This document shows positions 1-7,459 of a DNA stretch of 19,129 bases, in pieces. The translations under genes and the position numbers were made by a program. This DNA comes from an uncultured Alphaproteobacteria bacterium (lineage in GTDB: Bacteria; Pseudomonadota; Alphaproteobacteria; Caulobacterales; Parvularculaceae). The DNA lies in NCBI GenBank assembly GCA_938003575.1, contig CALKYG010000179.1:1-19129 (forward strand), read 5' to 3'. The number at the start of each line of letters is the position of its first letter. The first letter of the stretch is position 1. The notes under the pieces were generated by a model. The model did no database searches. It had not been told where the DNA came from and was given only the letters and a program-made list of their open reading frames with translations.

Positions 1-149
1 TCGGCGCGGCCGTCGCGAACGGCGGCGAGCGCGTCTTCAAAAGTGGGGCAAGCGAGCGGCGAGAACGCCGGTTCGAATATCTCGCAGGCGAGATGCGAAT
101 AGGCCCCCGGCTCGCCCTGGAATGCAATCGCTCCCTTGTGTGCGCCCAT
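1..149 (-). CDS. pheA: Prephenate dehydratase, N-terminal fragment (runs off the window start)
   Basis: Prephenate dehydratase converts prephenate to phenylpyruvate in phenylalanine synthesis, in the cytoplasm. Only the first 49 codons are present; the rest lies before base 1. The fragment begins MGAHKGAIAFQGEPGAYSH and continues through a CPTFEDALAAVRDGRA stretch. Both are typical of the N-terminal periplasmic-binding-protein-like catalytic domain of PheA/PDT (AFQGxxGAYSxxA, then CxTFxxxxxAVxxGxAD). The ATG is preceded by a GGGTGG purine run about six bases upstream. The gene is divergent from the cytochrome c gene, with 187 bp between the starts. A cycM-like cytochrome c beside pheA is a common arrangement in Alphaproteobacteria. 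Whether a C-terminal ACT domain is present cannot be seen. Confidence 0.9.
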   Translation of the reverse strand, partial: MGAHKGAIAFQGEPGAYSHLACEIFEPAFSPLACPTFEDALAAVRDGRA

Positions 150-336
150 GATCAACCACCCTACGCCTTCGGACCGATGGCTTGCCGCAATGTCGCGGTC
201 CCGACAAGAAGCCAATAAACGCAGAGGGCGCGCGCTTAGGCCGCGCCGGGGCGCCCTCTCCCCTTTCTTGCCGTCCGGCGTGGGCGCCGGTAAAAGGCGC
301 GCCATCTTTGCCGGAATCACCCCCGAGGGCCACCCA

Positions 337-990
337 ATGAACGACCCGATGTTTTTCAACAAGATCGCAGCCGCCATGCTGGTGGCGCTATTGTTGTTCT
401 TCGGACTTCCACAGTTGGCGAAGGCTCTGCGCGGCGGACATCATGGGGCCGGACACGAGGCTGCGGACGCGCACCCGTTTCCGCAATATCCGGTCGCCTA
501 TGCTTCGGAAGGCGCGGCAGGCGGTGAAGGGGCGACGCCGGTCGATTTCGCAACGCTGCTGGCGAGCGCCGATCCGAAAGCCGGCGAACGCCGGTCGGCC
601 ATCTGCAAGTCCTGCCATACGCTTGAAAAGGGCGGAGCGAACGGCACGGGCCCCAATCTCTGGGGGATTGTCGGCCGCAAGGTCGCAAGCTTTGAGGGTT
701 TCAATTACACCGGTGCGCTTAAGGCGGCGGGCGGCGAGTGGTCGTTCGAGCGCTTAAGCGCCTATCTCGAAAATTCGCAGAGTTACATTCCAGGAACGGC
801 GATGGTGCAACGCTTCCCAAAAGCGGAACAGCGGGCCGAGATTATCGCCTACCTCAACACGCTTTCCGACAGCCCGCAGCCGTTGCCAGAGCCGGCCGCG
901 CCGCCGGCAGAGGCTTCCGAGGGAGACGCGGAGCCCGCCGTGGAGGGCGAAGCGTCGCCTCAGCCGGCAGAGGACCACACCGGCCACTAA
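337..990 (+). CDS. cycM: Membrane-anchored class I cytochrome c (CycM / c552 type)
   Basis: A 217-residue protein that probably carries electrons between respiratory complexes on the periplasmic face of the inner membrane. An uncleaved N-terminal anchor spans about residues 10-30 (MLVALLLFFGLPQLAKAL). A flexible Ala/Glu-rich linker follows, then one cytochrome c domain. The heme site is C90-K-S-C93-H94, the GPNLWGIVGRK loop follows it, and M156 in IPGTAM is the expected sixth ligand. The last 40 or so residues are a Pro/Ala/Glu-rich tail, longer than usual for the family. The frame stays open upstream to 136, but the ATG at 337 has a GAGGG seven bases upstream and puts the anchor at the N-terminus, so I use it. 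The gene is divergent from pheA. Confidence 0.92.
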   Translation: MNDPMFFNKIAAAMLVALLLFFGLPQLAKALRGGHHGAGHEAADAHPFPQYPVAYASEGAAGGEGATPVDFATLLASADPKAGERRSAICKSCHTLEKGGANGTGPNLWGIVGRKVASFEGFNYTGALKAAGGEWSFERLSAYLENSQSYIPGTAMVQRFPKAEQRAEIIAYLNTLSDSPQPLPEPAAPPAEASEGDAEPAVEGEASPQPAEDHTGH

Positions 991-1003
991 ACTTGCTCGA
1001 TAC

Positions 1004-1077
1004 TGGAGCGGGTAGCGGGAATCGAACCCGCGCGTTCAGCTTGGGAAGCTGACAGGCTGCCATTACATCATACCCGC
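1004..1077 (-). tRNA. tRNA-Gly (anticodon CCC)
   Basis: The minus strand gives a 74-nt cloverleaf with the 3' CCA encoded. The acceptor arm is GCGGGTA pairing with TACCCGC. The anticodon arm is TCAGC-TTCCCAA-GCTGA with CCC at 1043-1045. The T arm is GCGGG-TTCGATT-CCCGC. By my alignment the four-pair D stem has one mismatch. The anticodon loop matches the tRNA-Gly(CCC) type, which reads GGG codons. The gene ends 13 bp from the cytochrome c stop codon and is transcribed towards it. Confidence 0.95.
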
Positions 1078-1268
1078 CCACCGGCCTGAATTCACACCGC
1101 GCAGGCGATTGTCAAGGGCGGCAAGCGAACCGGCGCGTGACGAAATTTTGAGACCCGAATCGCTCGACGGCGGGCGCGAACCTCTCCAAGAATTTATCAG
1201 GGAGCCCAATCGCCGCCTTTTTCCTGTTGGAGAAGGGTAGAGGCCCGCCCAACAGCAAGGAGTCGCCC

Positions 1269-2123
1269 ATGATGAAGATAATTGTCCGAGCAGGCCTCGC
1301 CGCCGCTGTCAGCCTCACGCTTGCAGCCGCCCCCGCGTCGGCGGGCGACAAGCGTTCGGAAGCGATCGAACTTGTCGAGGAATCAGCTGAAACAATCGCC
1401 TATTTTGCTCAGGACAGCGCCTTTGAGCCATTGTGGTCGCTCGCAGATCAGGCGAAGGCGATGGTGATCATCCCGAACTCCTGGCGGGCCGGCTTCATTT
1501 TCGGCGGCTCGGGCGGCGACGCGGTCATGATCGCCCGCAACAAGGACGGCACGTGGTCGCAGCCGACTTTTTTCGCCATTGGCGCCGGCTCTTTTGGTTT
1601 TCAGGCGGGCGTTGAAAAGTCCGAAGTCGTGCTGCTCGTCATGACCCAGCGGGGCATGGAGCACCTTTTGTCAACCTCGGTGAAGCTCGGCGCAGACGTT
1701 TCGATCGCGGCCGGCCCGATCGGCGCCGGCGCCAAAGCTCAGACAACGGACATTCTCGCGTTTTCGCGGTCCAGGGGCCTCTACGGCGGCATGACGCTTG
1801 AAGGCGCCCTGATCAAAACACGCAAGAATTTCAACAAGGCCTATTACGCCGCCAATGTCACGCCGGCGGAGATTATCTACAAGGGCGAGGTTTACAATCC
1901 GGTTTCGGCTGCGCTGCAGAATTCCGTCTGGCGCCTTGCGAACAAGGATGCGCCGTCAAATCTCGCCCCGGCGGTTGCGCCGGCGCCGGACCCATACGCC
2001 CCGCAGCATACGACGCCGGCGGATCCCCTTGCGGCGCCCGCGCAACGGGCCGATCCAAACACGCCGAATACCGGTTTCGAAGACGACGCTGTCTGGGGGG
2101 GCCCGATCGGCGAGAACGAGTAG
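1269..2123 (+). CDS. Exported SYLF (Ysc84) lipid-binding domain protein
   Basis: A 284-residue protein with a clear Sec signal peptide (MMKIIVRAGLAAAVSLTLAA, then APASA before GDKR). A SYLF/Ysc84 domain follows at about residues 30-230. Recognisable parts are the AKAMVIIP segment, FIFGGSGGDAV, the Gly-rich SFGFQAGVEKSEVVLLVM strand, and SRSRGLYGGMTLEGALIKTRKNFNKAYY with VTPAEIIYKG. SYLF domains bind phosphoinositides in eukaryotes. The bacterial exported forms have no settled function, though lipid or membrane binding in the periplasm is likely. The C-terminal 55 or so residues are Pro/Ala-rich and unstructured. The AAGGAG at 1257-1262 favours the tandem ATGs at 1269 and 1272 over the upstream start at 1227. 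Confidence 0.85.
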   Translation: MMKIIVRAGLAAAVSLTLAAAPASAGDKRSEAIELVEESAETIAYFAQDSAFEPLWSLADQAKAMVIIPNSWRAGFIFGGSGGDAVMIARNKDGTWSQPTFFAIGAGSFGFQAGVEKSEVVLLVMTQRGMEHLLSTSVKLGADVSIAAGPIGAGAKAQTTDILAFSRSRGLYGGMTLEGALIKTRKNFNKAYYAANVTPAEIIYKGEVYNPVSAALQNSVWRLANKDAPSNLAPAVAPAPDPYAPQHTTPADPLAAPAQRADPNTPNTGFEDDAVWGGPIGENE

Positions 2124-2212
2124 GAGCCGCTGCACCAACTTCATCCCCTGCCGCTCCTCCGGCAGTCGGCCTTTTCGTTGCACAGCTTCTGACCCCGGAT
2201 CGAGGATGCAGC

Positions 2213-2866
2213 GTGACAGAGTCAAGGAAAGAAATCGCGCTCGAGCAGCGGGAAAATCATGAGGCGCGTCTCTTCTCTCCGTCGGCGGCGCGCAATCGCG
2301 ATCCAATCCGCGAGGCGTTCCTGAAATATATGCCGGATACAGGCGTGATCGTCGAAGTAGGGTCAGGCACAGGCGAACATGTCGTGCATATCGCCAGGGC
2401 CTTGCCTGGTGTTCATTTCCGTCCGGGCGATCCGGATGCGGCGTCGCGTGAATCGATCGCCGCGTGGACGGTGCGCCTCGGCCTTAAGAACATTGATCCG
2501 CCCCATGCTGCGGATGTCGCCTCAGCCGGCTGGTCAGACGAGTTCCATTCCTGCGATGGTTTGCTTTCAATCAACATGCTTCATATTGCGCCGTTCGACG
2601 CGGCGCGCGGGCTCTTTACCGGCGCGCGCAGCCTGCTTCACGCGGGCGGTCGATTATTCCTTTACGGGCCCTTTTCCCGTCATGGCGTCCACACCGCGCC
2701 GTCAAACGAAGCCTTCGACGCATCGCTGAAATTACGCAACCCGCTCTGGGGTGTCCGGGATCTTGAAGGCGACATCCTTCCTCTGGCGGAGGCGGCCTTA
2801 CTGAGGCTCGTCGCAATCGAAACGATGCCTGCAAACAATCTCTGCGTGGTGTTCGAGAAGACCTAA
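2213..2866 (+). CDS. DUF938 family SAM-dependent methyltransferase-like protein
   Basis: A 217-residue soluble protein of the DUF938 family (METTL26 in animals). It opens with the family signature ARLFSPSAARNRDPI (residues 18-32). The SAM-binding glycine loop VEVGSGTGEH follows at 47-56, then FRPGDPD, a post-I acidic position, and a conserved LFLYGPFSRHG stretch in the second half. Substrate and reaction are unknown for the family. The start is GTG at 2213, supported by a GAGG seven bases upstream; the nearby ATG at 2206 is out of frame. The gene lies 89 bp after the SYLF gene on the same strand, so co-transcription is possible. Its stop codon overlaps that of the convergent gene by 4 bp (CTAA). 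Confidence 0.87.
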   Translation: MTESRKEIALEQRENHEARLFSPSAARNRDPIREAFLKYMPDTGVIVEVGSGTGEHVVHIARALPGVHFRPGDPDAASRESIAAWTVRLGLKNIDPPHAADVASAGWSDEFHSCDGLLSINMLHIAPFDAARGLFTGARSLLHAGGRLFLYGPFSRHGVHTAPSNEAFDASLKLRNPLWGVRDLEGDILPLAEAALLRLVAIETMPANNLCVVFEKT

Positions 2867-3255
2867 GGCGCTTTTGCTTTGGGCATGACGCAATAGCTCG
2901 TTTCGAGGTCGCCGTTCTCTTTCCTTTGTGCGACAACGTCGTAGCGCTTGCCGTAATCGAACCTGACGCCGCATTTGGCGGGGTCGGTTACATGCCAGAC
3001 CTTTGCAGGATCTGGCAAGTCCGCATTCGCGCCGTTCAGCACACGGAAGATCGTCGCCTGCCGCGGTTCGGCGCTACGCCCGTCAGCTTTGAGCGTCATC
3101 TGCGCATCGCTGGCTATTCCGGTGAAGCTTATGAGTTGCGACTTGTCGACGCCGGCGCAACTGCAGAGCGCATAAGGGTCGATTATGAGCGCCCGCCGGA
3201 ATTCTCCCGAAGGCTCTGACTGAAGAGCGACGATGATCGCGGCCTCAATAATCAT
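2863..3255 (-). CDS. Small cysteine-paired protein, possible NTR/TIMP-like fold
   Basis: A 130-residue protein I cannot name firmly. The pattern resembles netrin/TIMP-like (NTR) domains. It has a C31-x-C33 pair near the N-terminus, a following strand with FTGIAS, an ATIFRVLNG strand, then C95-G with FDYGKRYDVVAQ, and a closing C122. Two disulfides (31/33 with 95/122) would fit export. The N-terminus (MIIEAAIIVALQ) is hydrophobic but short and uncharged, so a signal peptide is doubtful. ATG 3255 is the first usable start, because an in-frame TAG (the stop of the dCTP deaminase gene) sits only 6 nt upstream. The gene is therefore probably translated by coupling from that gene. The NTR assignment is inference from cysteine spacing only. 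Confidence 0.6.
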   Translation of the reverse strand: MIIEAAIIVALQSEPSGEFRRALIIDPYALCSCAGVDKSQLISFTGIASDAQMTLKADGRSAEPRQATIFRVLNGANADLPDPAKVWHVTDPAKCGVRFDYGKRYDVVAQRKENGDLETSYCVMPKAKAP

Positions 3256-3261
3256 TCTGCG

Positions 3262-4344
3262 CTACCTGAAATGCTTCGAGAGCTTAAGGCCTTGTCCCTG
3301 ATAATTCGAGGCGACACCCTCACCATAGAGCTTTTGCGGCCGCATTTCCATTTGCTCGTAGACCAACCTGGCGACAAGCTGTCCATTCTCCAGAACGAAG
3401 GGCGCATCATGGCTTCTCACTTCCAGGACCGCGCGGCTGCCGTTGGGCCCGCCCGGCGCCCAGCCGAATCCAGGATCGAAAAAGCCCGCATAGTGAACGC
3501 GAAATTCGCCCAGGCCGGGACTGATCGGCGTCATTTCCGCGGCGTAATCCGGCGGGATCGACAGCGCCTCGCGCGAGGCCAATATGTAGAATTCGCCGGG
3601 GTCAAGGATAATGAATCCCGATTTCGGGGACGAAATCGCTTCAAAAAAATCGTCTGGTTCCAGCGCACCGGGCGCATCGACGTCGATTAACGACGCATGC
3701 CGCCGCGCACGCCAGCCGATCAGATCGCCCGCGAATTTCAGATCGACGCTAAGACCGATGCCGCCGTCGATATCGGCGGGTCCGTCGATTAATGCTTCTT
3801 CAGCATGAAGTCTGGCGAGCGCCACATCGTCTATACGGGGATTTCCCCGCTTCAATCGCAGCTGATTGAGGCTTGAGCCTTCGCGCACGACAATCGAAAA
3901 TGTCCGAGGGCTGATTTCTGCGTATAGCGGACCTTCGTAGCCGGCGGGAGCCTCATCGAACGCAACCCGACCACCATTGGCGCTGTCCGCTACAAGCCGT
4001 ACAAAAACGTCAATGCGTCCCGTCGAACTTTTGGGATTCGCCGAACCGGCGATATCTTGCGGCAATTTCAGCCTTTCCGCGAGTTCGACGAGATAGACGC
4101 ACCCACGTTCGAGGACTGCGCCTCCCGCAAGATCAATCTCGTGCATCGCGAGACCGTCGCAAAGGCGATCCGCCACGCTCCTTCCGGGAGGCGGCAGAAA
4201 CGATGCACGCACGCGCCAGCCGCGGCGGCCTATTGTCAGATCGAGCGATGCGGGTTGCAGCTGGTTCGGGCGCATTGCGCCGGATAGAATCAGCGCACCG
4301 CCGCTGATCGCTTCAGAGATCTGCTCGGCGTTGAGAACGCCCAT
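3262..4344 (-). CDS. dcd: dCTP deaminase, double-length (tandem DCD domains)
   Basis: Predicted 2'-deoxycytidine 5'-triphosphate deaminase, converting dCTP to dUTP for dTTP synthesis. At 360 residues it is about twice the usual 180-190. The N half carries the family core: residues 101-110 (SANPKSSTGR, matching the KSSxxR active-site segment), then GYEGPLYAEIS with E143 at the catalytic glutamate position. The C half repeats the fold: S275-PGLGEFR, AGFFDPGF, then VLEVRS with E308 at the equivalent glutamate, and a family-like GQLVARLVYEQM. Such fused alphaproteobacterial forms are known from annotation. Whether both halves are active is not visible. The start at 4344 has a modest GGGTGA upstream. 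The NTR-like gene follows after 6 nt. Confidence 0.85.
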   Translation of the reverse strand: MGVLNAEQISEAISGGALILSGAMRPNQLQPASLDLTIGRRGWRVRASFLPPPGRSVADRLCDGLAMHEIDLAGGAVLERGCVYLVELAERLKLPQDIAGSANPKSSTGRIDVFVRLVADSANGGRVAFDEAPAGYEGPLYAEISPRTFSIVVREGSSLNQLRLKRGNPRIDDVALARLHAEEALIDGPADIDGGIGLSVDLKFAGDLIGWRARRHASLIDVDAPGALEPDDFFEAISSPKSGFIILDPGEFYILASREALSIPPDYAAEMTPISPGLGEFRVHYAGFFDPGFGWAPGGPNGSRAVLEVRSHDAPFVLENGQLVARLVYEQMEMRPQKLYGEGVASNYQGQGLKLSKHFR

Positions 4345-4514
4345 GTTTCACCCGTTTTCGGTGCGCCGCAGCCGGCGCGTCAAATCGCCTTTTGTCAGGC
4401 GCGGCTCATGCAAGCAATAGGCGACTCTCTTTTCGAACATTCGTCTTGGCCGAAGCAATAGGAGCGGGGTAACGTCGATTGTCAGAGGGTCGGAAATTCC
4501 TGCGGAGAACCGCC

Positions 4515-4907
4515 ATGTACGAGCGCGTGACAAAGGGGATCAGAGTGAGCGTCAGGCCGACCTTTCTCGAAGGCCAGTCCGATCCCGACGACGATCTCTA
4601 TGTCTGGTCCTATACGGTGCGTATTCACAATTGTTCGGGAGACAGCATCCGTGTGAGAACGCGGCATTGGCTGATCACCGACGCGTGCGGCGTCACTGAA
4701 GAAGTGCGGGGCGTGGGCGTCGTCGGCGAACAGCCGCTCATTCGCCCGGGTGAGCGCTACGAATACACGTCGGGCGCGCCGCTTTCGACCCCGTCCGGCA
4801 TGATGGTCGGCCGTTACGGCGTCGAGAGCGCCGAGGGCGTGCTTTTCGACATCGAGATTCCAGCGTTCTCGCTCGACAGTCCGCACGAACGCCGAAAAGT
4901 GCATTAG
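4515..4907 (+). CDS. apaG: ApaG (DUF525) protein
   Basis: A 130-residue protein with the fibronectin-type beta fold of ApaG/DUF525. Diagnostic stretches are VWSYTVRIHN, RHWLITDACGVTEEVRGVGVVGEQPLIRPGE, and EYTSGAPLSTPSGMMVGRYG. The last two are nearly invariant in the family. The cellular role is not settled. In enterobacteria apaG lies beside apaH, but no Ap4A hydrolase gene is present here. The ATG at 4515 is chosen because GGAGAA lies seven bases upstream (4504-4509) and the length matches the family; an extension to 4479 adds only 12 residues and lacks a ribosome site. The gene is divergent from dcd and convergent with the ypfJ-type gene. Confidence 0.93.
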   Translation: MYERVTKGIRVSVRPTFLEGQSDPDDDLYVWSYTVRIHNCSGDSIRVRTRHWLITDACGVTEEVRGVGVVGEQPLIRPGERYEYTSGAPLSTPSGMMVGRYGVESAEGVLFDIEIPAFSLDSPHERRKVH

Positions 4908-4992
4908 GCGATTCGCTCGGCGGCGGCGGCGGACAAGCCCCTTTCCGCGACATCTCGCCAAACGAATTGGAATTTTTAGTCATGCACGTGCG

Positions 4993-5013
4993 GCCGCCAC
5001 GCTGTTTGGCGGC
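4993..5013. terminator. Weak candidate bidirectional terminator hairpin
   Basis: A perfect 7-bp stem, GCCGCCA (4993-4999) and TGGCGGC (5007-5013), with a 7-nt loop, sits between the convergent apaG and ypfJ-type genes, just past both stop codons. Neither strand has a run of T directly after the stem, so a classical intrinsic terminator is not shown. Position is the main support. Confidence 0.35.
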
Positions 5014-5022
5014 AGCAATGCG

Positions 5023-5907
5023 TTAAAGCGAACGTGCGCCAAACGTATCGCAGGCAGAAACGTCTCCGCTGCGATAGCCATTGGTGAACCACCGCACCCT
5101 CTGATCGGAAGATCCATGCGTGAAGCTCTCAGGCGTAACTCGGCGTCCGGCGTTTCTCTGCAGTGTGTCGTCGCCGATAGCAGAGGCCGCGCGCAACCCC
5201 TCTTCAATGTCGCCGTCTTCAAGAAGACCGGAATATTTGTCCGCGTGATTCGCCCAGATGCCCGCATAGCAATCGGCCTGCAGTTCCATCTTCACCTGCA
5301 GCGCATTCCGCTCTCGCTCATTGGCCCGCGACTGCGCCTGCCTGATCTGTTCGGATATTCCCGTGATCGTTTGAACGTGGTGCCCAACCTCATGCGCGAT
5401 GACATAGGCCGCCGCAAAATCGCCGGGCGCCCCGAAACGCTGCGATAGCTCCTCAAAAAAACCGGTGTCGAGATAAATCTTGCGGTCCTCCGGACAATAG
5501 AACGGCCCGGCCGCCGCTGAACCGAAGCCGCAGGCTGTCTCGGTCTGTCGGGAATAAACCACGAGAACCGGCGGCTCGTATCGAGCGCCCCCTGAGGCAA
5601 AAATATCTGTCCACGTTTTTTCCGTCTCAGCAAGAATGACGCTCGAAAAATCGAAGGCTTCCTGGTCCCGGGCGGATATTTGGGCAGGTCGGGCGGCCGG
5701 CTCGCCGTTCAGCAAGGCGAGCGGGTCGATCCCGATCGCGCGCAGGGCGAAGAAGCCCCCGACAAGGACGACGATGCCGCCAATCCCGAACCGGCTCAAA
5801 ACAAATCGTAAGAGCACGATGGCGAGGCCTGAGAGTCCGCCCCCTGACGCAGCGCCTCGGCGATCCTCAACATTTCTGCTGCCTTTTCGATCGCGCCATT
5901 TAACCAT
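5023..5907 (-). CDS. ypfJ: YpfJ-type neutral zinc metallopeptidase (PF04228)
   Basis: A 294-residue membrane-anchored putative zinc peptidase. A short basic, Gly-rich N-terminus (MVKWRDRKGSRNVEDRRG) precedes one membrane segment at about 25-58. The catalytic domain follows, with the conserved CGFGSAAAGPFYCPEDRKIYLDTGFF stretch (C126, C138). The zinc site is H172-E-V-G-H176-H177, and ELQADCYAG (E208 probable third ligand) comes about 30 residues later. The C-terminus has family-like FTHGSSDQRVRWFTNGY. The topology suggests a catalytic domain outside the cytoplasm. Substrates are unknown. The start is supported by GGAGAAGGA upstream of the ATG. The gene is divergent from the unknown gene at 6129. 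Confidence 0.92.
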   Translation of the reverse strand: MVKWRDRKGSRNVEDRRGAASGGGLSGLAIVLLRFVLSRFGIGGIVVLVGGFFALRAIGIDPLALLNGEPAARPAQISARDQEAFDFSSVILAETEKTWTDIFASGGARYEPPVLVVYSRQTETACGFGSAAAGPFYCPEDRKIYLDTGFFEELSQRFGAPGDFAAAYVIAHEVGHHVQTITGISEQIRQAQSRANERERNALQVKMELQADCYAGIWANHADKYSGLLEDGDIEEGLRAASAIGDDTLQRNAGRRVTPESFTHGSSDQRVRWFTNGYRSGDVSACDTFGARSL

Positions 5908-6008
5908 GCGGCGTTCCTTCTCCCTGCAACCAAAGCGGGCGCCACTATCGCCAACGAGCCCGCTATTGTCGAGGAAAGCGTTAACCCGGCTGATTATAGC
6001 GGCGAAGA

Positions 6009-6022
6009 TGCAACGCGTTGCA
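6009..6022. promoter_or_regulatory. 14-bp perfect palindrome in a divergent intergenic region
   Basis: TGCAACGCGTTGCA reads the same on both strands. It lies between the divergent ypfJ-type gene (start 5907) and the unknown gene (start 6129). Perfect palindromes of this length in a promoter region can be operators for a dimeric regulator, but only one copy is seen and no regulator is adjacent. Confidence 0.3.
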
Positions 6023-6076
6023 GCGAAGCGGCGTCACGAGGTCTCTCCCCGCCTATGACCACATTGACTTCGCCGC

Positions 6077-6104
6077 GCCGCCTCCCGCAAGTTTGAGAGG
6101 CGGC
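6077..6104 (+). other. Stem-loop shortly upstream of the 6129 start codon
   Basis: A perfect 8-bp stem, GCCGCCTC (6077-6084) with GAGGCGGC (6097-6104), and a 12-nt loop end 24 nt before the ATG at 6129. The next bases are TTGGGGG, so it is not a good terminator. If transcribed, it would sit in the 5' leader and could affect translation. A role is speculative. Confidence 0.3.
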
Positions 6105-6128
6105 TTGGGGGCCAGCGGGTCGGGGACT

Positions 6129-7451
6129 ATGATCGGGTCGGAGTATTTTCTGCGCCTTGCCGCGGCGCTTTTCGCCGCGGCTCTTCTCGGCGTAACAATA
6201 GCGAACCCGGGCGCCGGAAAAGCCTATGTCCGAAAGGCGGCTTCGATAGGCGTCGACACGATCCCCATGACAGTGCGCGATTGCGAACGCGGAGCGCCAG
6301 CGCTGAAATCGCCTTTCGCACCGATATCCGACATTCTTTCCGTCTCGCCGCTGGGAGTGGCGACGGCGCCCGGGGAGCAATTGCCGGCGCCCGCGATACG
6401 CCTCAATACCCGCAAGGGGCGAAACGCCTTTGAACGAAGAACGACGGCCGCGCTCGCTCCCGCAAAAGCGGACATTATCGCCATTGAGCGGCGCACTATC
6501 CGGGATGAGCAGGGCGGCGCGGCGCGTGAGTCATGGAGCGTTCGCTTCGCAGTCTGCGAGAGCGTCACTGTCGGCTATGACGATCTCGATGAAATTGAGC
6601 CGTCAATACTCAAGCGCGCCGGAGGCCTCGCTGGCTTTTATGAGATCGGGGGGCCCGATCATCTTGCAGCACGGACATTAATCCGTGTGCGTCATGGAGA
6701 AAAGATAGGCGCAGCCGATGGCTTTGACGTATTTCTTGAAGATCGCGCGGCGACGCCGGCGCCGCTTGAGCGCCCGGAACGCTACCAGAGTGATTTTTAT
6801 GCGGAGGGCGCGGCCATTTCCGCGCCGCCTGATGTTTTAAGAGCGATCGCAAGCGATGCGAGCCGATTGCAATGCCCCCTTGATTATCTACCGGATCAAA
6901 CGGCGAATGAATGGAAAGCGAGGCTCGGCGACGCCTGGGGAATGAGGCGGGCCAGGGGAGAGAATGCCTGCCGCACAGCGCTAATCGATGTGCCGGGAAC
7001 CGCGCAGGGCGCATGGTTCACAGACGCATCTCATAATGGCCGCACGTCGAAAGTGAGCGCGATCGCGCTTGCGCCGGATGCTGTTGATCCTGCTCGGATG
7101 ATTTTCGCCCTGCACGGACGTGTTCGCTCGCTTACGGCGGAAATGATCGGGCTCAACCCAATGCTGGAGCAGGCTCGTGAGGCGGCGGCGCGGGATTTTC
7201 TTACTTTCGACCGGCAGCACGGTCGCATCAATGCGGCGTTCGACAAGGTTCGCCCCGGCGAGACCTATTGCTATGAAGGATTACGTGCGAATTTCGTTGG
7301 CCCACGGATCAACGGAGTCATCCTGCTGGCGATTGAACAGGGATCGGCTGCGCCGCTGATGCGCATAGAGGCGCGCGGCGACGTTATGAGATGCATCGAT
7401 CTTCCCGAGCCGTGGTCGTTCACAGGCGCGCAAACAACCTTCTATCGCTGA
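6129..7451 (+). CDS. Unrecognised exported or membrane-anchored protein
   Basis: I do not recognise this 440-residue protein. The N-terminus (MIGSEYFLRLAAALFAAALLGVTIA) is a signal peptide or anchor, with a basic residue before a hydrophobic stretch at about 7-25. The remainder is soluble, with cysteines spread along its length (in VRDCERG, FAVCES, LQCPL, ENACRT, YCYEG, MRCID), consistent with periplasmic disulfides. No catalytic motif stands out. Segments such as AQGAWFTDASHNGR and RPGETYCYEGLRANFVGPRINGV look structured. The frame extends upstream to a TTG at 6018, but ATG 6129 places the hydrophobic segment first. The ribosome site is weak (GGGG only). It ends 8 bp from the convergent nuclease gene. 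It is real by frame, codon use and signal sequence, but its function is unknown. Confidence 0.72.
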   Translation: MIGSEYFLRLAAALFAAALLGVTIANPGAGKAYVRKAASIGVDTIPMTVRDCERGAPALKSPFAPISDILSVSPLGVATAPGEQLPAPAIRLNTRKGRNAFERRTTAALAPAKADIIAIERRTIRDEQGGAARESWSVRFAVCESVTVGYDDLDEIEPSILKRAGGLAGFYEIGGPDHLAARTLIRVRHGEKIGAADGFDVFLEDRAATPAPLERPERYQSDFYAEGAAISAPPDVLRAIASDASRLQCPLDYLPDQTANEWKARLGDAWGMRRARGENACRTALIDVPGTAQGAWFTDASHNGRTSKVSAIALAPDAVDPARMIFALHGRVRSLTAEMIGLNPMLEQAREAAARDFLTFDRQHGRINAAFDKVRPGETYCYEGLRANFVGPRINGVILLAIEQGSAAPLMRIEARGDVMRCIDLPEPWSFTGAQTTFYR

Positions 7452-7459
7452 CAGATGAC

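Noticed and set aside
136..336. Upstream extension of the cytochrome c frame
   Set aside because: It would bury the membrane anchor behind 67 Arg/Pro-rich residues. The ATG at 337 has a proper ribosome site, and the extension overlaps the pheA start.
2124..2212. Possible hairpin (GGAGC ... GCTCC) after the SYLF gene
   Set aside because: The arms are 5 bp with a long loop and no T run, which is not enough to call a terminator.
4348..4533. 61-codon minus-strand frame between dcd and apaG
   Set aside because: It overlaps the apaG start on the other strand, has no recognisable sequence and no clear ribosome site.
4918..4932. Five CGG repeats just after apaG
   Set aside because: This is a short simple repeat common in GC-rich DNA. 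It is too short to argue for phase variation and is not within a coding start or promoter.
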